Part shown: positions 59,467-64,000 of the stretch, one piece after another
How positions within the stretch are numbered: the stretch's first letter is position 1
Layout of the letters: the number at the start of each line of letters is the position of its first letter
Assembly: GCA_937864115.1 (NCBI GenBank)
Contig: CALMII010000012.1
Location: forward strand, 1-64,000
DNA from: an uncultured Steroidobacter sp.
GTDB lineage: Bacteria; Pseudomonadota; Gammaproteobacteria; Steroidobacterales; Steroidobacteraceae
DNA length: 64,000 bases
Direction: 5' to 3'
Position numbers and translations under genes: made by a program
The notes under the pieces: model-generated
Told to the model about the DNA's origin: nothing
Database searches by the model: none
Seen by the model: only the letters and a program-made list of their open reading frames with translations

Positions 59467-61509
59467 CTACTTCTTCCGGTACTTCTCGAACCACGCCAAT
59501 ATCGCGCTGGCCTTCGCGGCGGACTGCGAGGGTCTTGCCGTCAGCCCGCCGTGCGAGGCGCCGGGCACTTTCACCAGCGCGGTCGGTACGCCCTTGAGCT
59601 GCAGTGCGGCGTAGTACTGCTCCGAGTCGCTGACGGGCGTACGGAAATCCTGATCGCCGACGACGACCAGCGTGGGCGTCGTCACTGAACCGACGAGCGA
59701 CAGCGGCGAGCGCTCCCAGTAGCTCTCGGGTTCTTCCCACGGCAGCCTGGCGAACCAGTACTTCGGCATGTAAGTGGTGATGTCGGTCGTCAGCACCGTG
59801 CTGGCCCAGTTGATGACGGGCTTCTGTGTCGCCGCGGCCGTGAAGCGGTTGGTCTTGCCGACGATCCAGGCCGTGAGTACGCCGCCGCCGGAACCGCCGG
59901 TGACGAACAGGTTGTTCGCATCGACATAGCCTTCGGCGATGGCCGCGTCGACGGCACTCATCAGGTCGTCGTAGTCCTGGCTCGGATACGCGTGCTGGAT
60001 GAGGTTGGCGAATTCCTCGCCGTAGGAAGTCGAGCCGCGCGGGTTGGTGTAGAGCACGACGTAACCGGCGCTTGCGTAGAGTTGGTAGTCGGTCGAGAAC
60101 AGCGGCGCGTACGCGGCATAGGGTCCGCCGTGGATTTCGAGGATCAGCGGATATTTCTTGGTGCGATCGAAGTCGGGCGGCGTCACGAGCCAGGCGCCGA
60201 TGGGTCGTTGATCGACGCTCGACTTCACTGCCAGCGGCTTCACGTCGCCGAGTGTCTTGGCGCCGAGGAAGGCGTCGTTCAGATGCGTCAGCTGGCGCAC
60301 GCGACCGCGACTTTCGATGAACACATCTGACGGACGCTGTGCGGTGCCGCCCGTGAACGCGACGGCGCCGTTGTTCGCGACACTGAACGCGCCGCCGGTG
60401 TACGGGCGATCGAGGCCGGCGCCGCTCAGGTTGTCGGCCAGCGGCTCGATGCGGCCGTTCGACGTCAGTCGTGCGAGTCGCGTGCGGCCTTCGTCGTCGT
60501 ACTGAATCACGAGGCTGCGGCTGTCGCCGCTCCAGGCGAGCGCGTCGATGCTGCGGTCGAGTCCGTCGCTCAGCGACTGCGGCGCACCGCCGTCGACGGC
60601 CATGGTGTAGGCGCGCGCATTGCTGTAGCCCATCAGCTTGTCGTCGAAGCCCAGGTAGGCGAGCTTCGAGCCGTCCGGCGATATGCTCGGTGCGGCATCG
60701 GGGCCGACGCGGTTGGTGACGGCCTGAATGCGCGCGTCGGCAACGGTGATGCGATAGAGCTCGGTGTTGACCGGTTCGCGCTGCCAGTTGTCGTTGCGAT
60801 TGCCGGAGCAGTAGAGATGCGCGTCATCGCGCGACCAGGCCAGCGGGCCATTTTCGTTGAATGCGCCGAAGGTGAGCTGGCGCGGCGTGCCGCCGTCCGC
60901 GGGCACGACGTACACATGTGTATACCCGGGCTTCAGATAGCCAGCGCCGTCCGCGCGATACGTGATGTCGGTGATCACCTGCAGCGGTGCGGCCCACTGC
61001 GCGCCTTCGGGCTTCGGCGGCGCTTCGCCCAGGTCCGGTTTGTCGTCGGGGGCGAACATCGTGAAGGCGATCGCATTGCCGTTGTTCGACCAGGCGAGGT
61101 CGCCCGGGGCATCGACGAGTTCGGCGAGGCGGGCCGACTGACCCGTTTCCATCCAGCGTACGAACAGCTGCGGCCGACCCTCGTCCGAGGTCGAGACATA
61201 CGCGAGGCGCTTGCCGTCGCGCGACCAGCGCGGCGACGAGTGCGAACCGCCGCCTGCGACCACGGGGACCTGCGTGCCGCTGTCGACGTCGATCAGCCAG
61301 ATCGACTGGCGTGCGCGATCGGTCATCACGTCGTAGGAAATGCGCGTGTACGCGACGAAGCGGCCGTCGGGCCGGATCTGCGGATCGGCAGCGACCTGCA
61401 GTCCGAACAGGTCGCGGCCCTCGAATCTGCGCGAGGGGGCCTCGGCCGGTGCGGCGGTGGCGAGGGATGAGAAGAGCACAAGGACGAGTGCAGCCGGAGT
61501 GAAGCGCAT
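59467..61509 (-). CDS. Exported S9-family prolyl-oligopeptidase-type peptidase
   Basis: A 680-residue serine peptidase of the S9C-type (acylaminoacyl/dipeptidyl peptidase). Signal peptide LVLVLFSSLATA-APAE; an N-terminal beta-propeller (about 40-400: repeats such as SPRWSRDGKRLAYVST and SISPDGSKLAYLG); C-terminal hydrolase domain with GGPYAAY, nucleophile FVTGGSGGG, acidic VVGDQDFRTPV and His in PGASHGG. It should cleave peptides in the periplasm. ATG 61509 starts the signal peptide directly. Separated from the symporter by repeats. Confidence 0.93.
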   Translation of the reverse strand: MRFTPAALVLVLFSSLATAAPAEAPSRRFEGRDLFGLQVAADPQIRPDGRFVAYTRISYDVMTDRARQSIWLIDVDSGTQVPVVAGGGSHSSPRWSRDGKRLAYVSTSDEGRPQLFVRWMETGQSARLAELVDAPGDLAWSNNGNAIAFTMFAPDDKPDLGEAPPKPEGAQWAAPLQVITDITYRADGAGYLKPGYTHVYVVPADGGTPRQLTFGAFNENGPLAWSRDDAHLYCSGNRNDNWQREPVNTELYRITVADARIQAVTNRVGPDAAPSISPDGSKLAYLGFDDKLMGYSNARAYTMAVDGGAPQSLSDGLDRSIDALAWSGDSRSLVIQYDDEGRTRLARLTSNGRIEPLADNLSGAGLDRPYTGGAFSVANNGAVAFTGGTAQRPSDVFIESRGRVRQLTHLNDAFLGAKTLGDVKPLAVKSSVDQRPIGAWLVTPPDFDRTKKYPLILEIHGGPYAAYAPLFSTDYQLYASAGYVVLYTNPRGSTSYGEEFANLIQHAYPSQDYDDLMSAVDAAIAEGYVDANNLFVTGGSGGGVLTAWIVGKTNRFTAAATQKPVINWASTVLTTDITTYMPKYWFARLPWEEPESYWERSPLSLVGSVTTPTLVVVGDQDFRTPVSDSEQYYAALQLKGVPTALVKVPGASHGGLTARPSQSAAKASAILAWFEKYRKK

Positions 61510-61589
61510 GGGACCTCGAAGCGGCAGATGAGGGAGCCGGCGCATTCTCCATCGACGCTCAGGGAATGCGAAAGCGCGGCGCGCGGCTG

Positions 61590-61800
61590 TATGCAAGATG
61601 GGTTTTCTTCCCTCCTCCGCGATGGCGGGGGAGGGTCAGGGAGGGGGTCTTCGGAGTGCGCACGATGCCGTGAGCGCCGGTGCCGAGGGGCTTTGCTGGA
61701 ACGCCGTAATACATCCATGTAGGCTCCGGCGCGCGCATCCATGCGCGCGACGGTCCAGCAAAGCCCCTCGGCACCGACACTCACTGCGGCGGTGGGTCCG
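61590..61800. repeat. Cluster of CT/GA and GGGGCTTTGCTGG repeats
   Basis: CCCTCCTCCGCGATGGCGGG type palindromes at 61610-61650, then GAGGGGCTTTGCTGGAACGC at 61690-61709 and its inverted partner TCCAGCAAAGCCCCTCGGC at 61754-61772, with TACATCCATGTAGG between. The segment 61637-61702 is the inverse of 1-85. With the element at 61826-62063 it fills the 592-base gap between the peptidase and symporter genes; no gene is seen in that gap. Confidence 0.8.
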
Positions 61801-61825
61801 GTGATGGATGAAGAAAAAGAGAAGA

Positions 61826-62063
61826 GGCCGGCTGAAGCCCAATGGTGTTGCATTAAGCGCCAAATGATTGAGATGAGGTCGAATTGAGCGTCCCTTCCTC
61901 CGCGCAGCGGGGGAAGGACAGGATGGGGGTGTCAAACCGGGCAGCGCAGTTTGCGTTGAGGCCCCCACCCTAACCCTCCCCCGCTACGCGGAGGAGGGGA
62001 TCAGACGAGAGGCGATCAACGCAGAAAAATCCTTAATGCAGTGCCATTGGGCTGAAGCCGGCC
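61826..62063. mobile_element. 238-bp miniature inverted-repeat element, copy 2
   Basis: 31-base inverted ends: left 61826-61856 (GGCCGGCTGAAGCCCAATGG and TGTTGCATTAA), right 62033-62063 (TTAATGCAGTGCCATTGGGC and on). The interior shares GATGAGGTCGAATTGAGCGT, CTTCCTCCGCGCAGCGGG, GCGCAGTTTGCGTTGAG, CCCTAACCCTCCCCCGCTAC and GAGAGGCGATCAACGCAG with copy 1, but lacks about 40 bases present there. No open frame or transposase. Confidence 0.75.
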
Positions 62064-62101
62064 CCACAGGAAGAGCAGGAAGAGGGAGCGCGAGTCCTTG
62101 T

Positions 62102-63664
62102 TTACCAGAACCGCCAGTACAGGAACGTCAGGATGGCGATCACGATCAGCGCGGCGATGTTGAAGCCGCGGCTCGTCGAATAGTCGATGTCCTTGAGTTC
62201 GACGCGCAGCGCGGCCGTGCGCTTCGGCTGCAGCAGCGACAGCACGATGGCGATGGCGAAGCACAGCAGGAACACGTAGCCGACCCGGTTCATGAACGGC
62301 ACTTCGGGCAGCGCGAGCTTGAATGCCAATGACAATGCTGCCGAGGCGATGGCGGCGACGAGCGCGGCGGCGGCCGTGGTGCGTTCCCAGAACATGCCGA
62401 GCAGGAAGATCACGCAGATGCCGGGCGTGAAGAATCCGGTGAACTCCTGGATGTACTGGAAGGCCTGGTCGAAGCTGCCGAGCAGCGGGCGGGCAGAGAA
62501 GATCGCCACGATCAGTCCGATCACGGCGGCGATGCGGCCGATGCGCACCAGGTCGCGCTGCGAAGTCTGCGGGCGCACCGAGCGGTACAGATCCATCGTG
62601 AAGATGGTCGCGATCGAATTGATCTTCGAGCCGAGCGAGGCGATCACCGCGGCGACGAGCGCGGCGAACACCAGGCCGAGAATGCCGGTCGGCAACAGCG
62701 CCATGAGATGCGGATAGGCTTCGTCCGGGCGCGCCAGGTTCGGTGCGAGCACGAGCGCGGCGATGCCTGGCAGCACGATGATCAGTGGCATCAGCAGCTT
62801 CAGGAAGGCGGCGAGCACGATGCCTTTCTGCGCCTCGCGCACGCTCTTGGCAGCGAGCGCGCGCTGGATGATGTATTGATTGAAGCCCCAGTAGGACACG
62901 TTCATCACCCACAGGCCGCCGAGCAGCACCGACAGGCCGGGCAGGTCCTTGTAGTTCGGATTGTCGGCCGACAGGATCATGTCGAACTTCTCGGGGAACT
63001 GCGTGAGCAGCAGGTTGAAGCCGGCGAAGACACCTGCACCATCCGAAATCCTGTCGAGCGCGATGTAGCTGATCAGCAGGCCGCCGAGGACCAGCAGCGT
63101 CACCTGGATCACGTCCGTGAGCGCGACGGCCTTGAGTCCGCCGTAGAGTGCATAGGCGCCGGCGAAGATGCCTATCGCGATCAGCGCCGTCTGGATCTCG
63201 ACGCCCGTCACCGTGTGCACGGCCGTGGCGCCGAGCCACAGGATCGATGTCAGGTTGACGAACACGTACACGCCCAGCCAGAACACGGCCATGACGTTGC
63301 GCACGGCGGGGCTGTAACGTTTCTCCAGGAACTCGGGCATCGTGTAGATGCCGTTCTTGAGGAAGATGGGCAGGAAGTACTTGCCGACGATGATCAGCGT
63401 CAGCGCCGCCATCCATTCATAGGAGGCGATGCCGAGGCCGATGACGTAGCCGGAGCCCGACATGCCGATGATCTGTTCGGCGGAGATGTTGGCGGCGATC
63501 AGCGAAGTGCCGATGGCCCACCAGGGCAGGGCGCGGCTCGCGAGGAAGTAATCCTGCGCATTCTTCTCGTGCTGGCCTTTCTCGCGCGAAACCCATTGCG
63601 CGAGGATGAAGATGCCCACGGCATAGATCGCCACGATGGCGATATCGAGAGTAGACAGCGTCAC
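62102..63664 (-). CDS. Sodium/solute symporter (SSS family, SGLT-like)
   Basis: A 520-residue symporter with about thirteen membrane spans. SSS features include ISAEQIIGMSGSGYVIGLGI in span 2, YTMPEFLEKRYSP after span 3, GGLKAVALTDVIQ, and ALVAAVIASLGSKINSIATIFTMDLYR, the region of the sodium site. Members of this SGLT-like branch take up galactose, glucose or similar sugars. It is followed upstream on the strand by a DgoA-like aldolase gene 56 bases away, so a galactose or galactonate substrate is plausible. ATG 63664 has a good fit to the first span. Confidence 0.92.
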   Translation of the reverse strand: MTLSTLDIAIVAIYAVGIFILAQWVSREKGQHEKNAQDYFLASRALPWWAIGTSLIAANISAEQIIGMSGSGYVIGLGIASYEWMAALTLIIVGKYFLPIFLKNGIYTMPEFLEKRYSPAVRNVMAVFWLGVYVFVNLTSILWLGATAVHTVTGVEIQTALIAIGIFAGAYALYGGLKAVALTDVIQVTLLVLGGLLISYIALDRISDGAGVFAGFNLLLTQFPEKFDMILSADNPNYKDLPGLSVLLGGLWVMNVSYWGFNQYIIQRALAAKSVREAQKGIVLAAFLKLLMPLIIVLPGIAALVLAPNLARPDEAYPHLMALLPTGILGLVFAALVAAVIASLGSKINSIATIFTMDLYRSVRPQTSQRDLVRIGRIAAVIGLIVAIFSARPLLGSFDQAFQYIQEFTGFFTPGICVIFLLGMFWERTTAAAALVAAIASAALSLAFKLALPEVPFMNRVGYVFLLCFAIAIVLSLLQPKRTAALRVELKDIDYSTSRGFNIAALIVIAILTFLYWRFW

Positions 63665-63720
63665 GATGATCCCCCAACGGTTGTCGTGAGCGGATCACCA
63701 TGACCCGCTCCTGTTGTCGT

Positions 63721-64000
63721 TCAGTGCGGGCCGGCTGCAGCGCGATACGCTGCGACGACACGTTGCGCGCGCTCTGCGATCTCTTCGCGCGTGTATGCAG
63801 GCTTGAACAGTTCCGAGCCGAAGCCGAAGCCCGCGGCGCCGGCCTTCAGCCATTCGGCAATGTCGTCGGCGCCGACGCCGCCGACCGGCATCACGCCGAC
63901 GTTCGACGGCAGCACATCCTTCAATGCCTTCAGATGGCGACTGCCGTAGGTCGCGGCGGGAAACAGCTTGAGGCGCGTGGCGCCGGCGCCGATCGCTGCG
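63721..64000 (-). CDS. dgoA: 2-dehydro-3-deoxy-6-phosphogalactonate aldolase, 3-prime part
   Basis: The frame enters from beyond the window and gives 92 C-terminal residues: GAGATRLKLFPAATYGSRHL, LPSNVGVMPVGGVGADDIAEWL and GAAGFGFGSELF, the phosphate-binding and closing strands of class I KDPG/KDPGal aldolases (the conserved Lys of LKLFP and the GGV and GFGSE loops). The enzyme splits 2-dehydro-3-deoxy-6-phosphogalactonate to pyruvate and glyceraldehyde-3-phosphate in the De Ley-Doudoroff galactonate pathway. DgoA is preferred over KDPG aldolase by the GFGSELF ending and AAIGAGATRLK; this is moderate. The start is outside the window. Confidence 0.85.
   Translation of the reverse strand, partial: AAIGAGATRLKLFPAATYGSRHLKALKDVLPSNVGVMPVGGVGADDIAEWLKAGAAGFGFGSELFKPAYTREEIAERAQRVVAAYRAAAGPH

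Noticed and set aside
1-64000. tRNA or rRNA genes
   Set aside because: No stretch with the CCA-side acceptor, T-loop GTTCRANNC and anticodon arrangement of tRNA or conserved rRNA sequence was noticed; a covariance search was not possible.

Overview
The window is about 64 kb of high-GC DNA from a Gram-negative bacterium. It carries three TonB-dependent receptors (two with N-terminal EEV/EEI-IVTG plug boxes of the Caulobacter/Xanthomonas style), several signal-peptide carbohydrate enzymes, HlyD/MacB-like export genes and many REP-like palindromes between genes. My best guess is a gammaproteobacterium near the Xanthomonadales/Nevskiales/Steroidobacter group; this is inferred from gene content only. 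No rRNA, tRNA, CRISPR array, integrase or transposase gene was seen.

Layout. 0.3-0.8 kb: a secreted PEBP-like protein. 1.0-14.1 kb (+): an alpha-glucan/maltodextrin uptake and breakdown locus, with a cytoplasmic GH13 glucosidase, exported GH97 alpha-glucosidase, TonB receptor, flavin-dependent tryptophan-halogenase-family protein, two exported GH13 amylases and an MFS maltose/sucrose-type permease. The receptor would take oligosaccharides across the outer membrane, periplasmic enzymes would trim them, and the permease and cytoplasmic glucosidase would finish the job. 14.1-21.7 kb (-): six overlapping genes forming a carrier-protein system: acyl carrier protein, acyl-CoA dehydrogenase, seryl-tRNA-synthetase-like amino acid:[carrier protein] ligase, a DUF1839 protein, a GH2 beta-mannosidase-like protein and a tandem alpha/beta hydrolase. 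This is the strongest candidate here for an uncharacterised pathway. 21.8-24.9 kb: alpha/beta hydrolase, HAD phosphatase, an unknown protein, LysE exporter.

24.98-32.0 kb (-): two ABC modules, namely a Yip1-HlyD-MacB-like export operon and a YtrA-type GntR regulator with its own ABC ATPase and permease, preceded by a clear 24-bp palindromic operator. 32.1-40.3 kb: LacI and LysR regulators, two GNAT acetyltransferases, thioesterase, beta-lactamase-like lipoprotein, DUF3089 hydrolase, TetA-like MFS. 40.4-49.9 kb: two TonB receptors, exonuclease III, a diguanylate cyclase, a DUF72 protein and a tiny Cys-containing secreted peptide. 50.0-55.6 kb: GST, an aldehyde-dehydrogenase remnant trapped between REP repeats, a small membrane protein behind a Fur-box-like site, TraB/GumN protein, membrane-anchored glutaredoxin, an unusual protein joining a metzincin-like HExxH motif to an OmpA domain, and two small membrane proteins. 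55.7-59.4 kb: a less GC-rich islet of short VOC and GNAT genes, a lipoprotein and a rhomboid protease. 59.5-64.0 kb (-): S9 peptidase, sodium/solute symporter and the 3-prime part of a DgoA-like aldolase.

Intergenic DNA is rich in repeats: paired palindromes (GTCAGGCTTCAGCCTGAC and GGCCGGCTGAAGCCGGCC), a roughly 240-280 bp miniature element with 31-bp inverted ends (two full copies, one partial), CT/GA-rich palindromes, and long inverted repeats between convergent genes. One palindrome forms the 3-prime end of an amylase gene and supplies the apparent ribosome binding site of the next gene.
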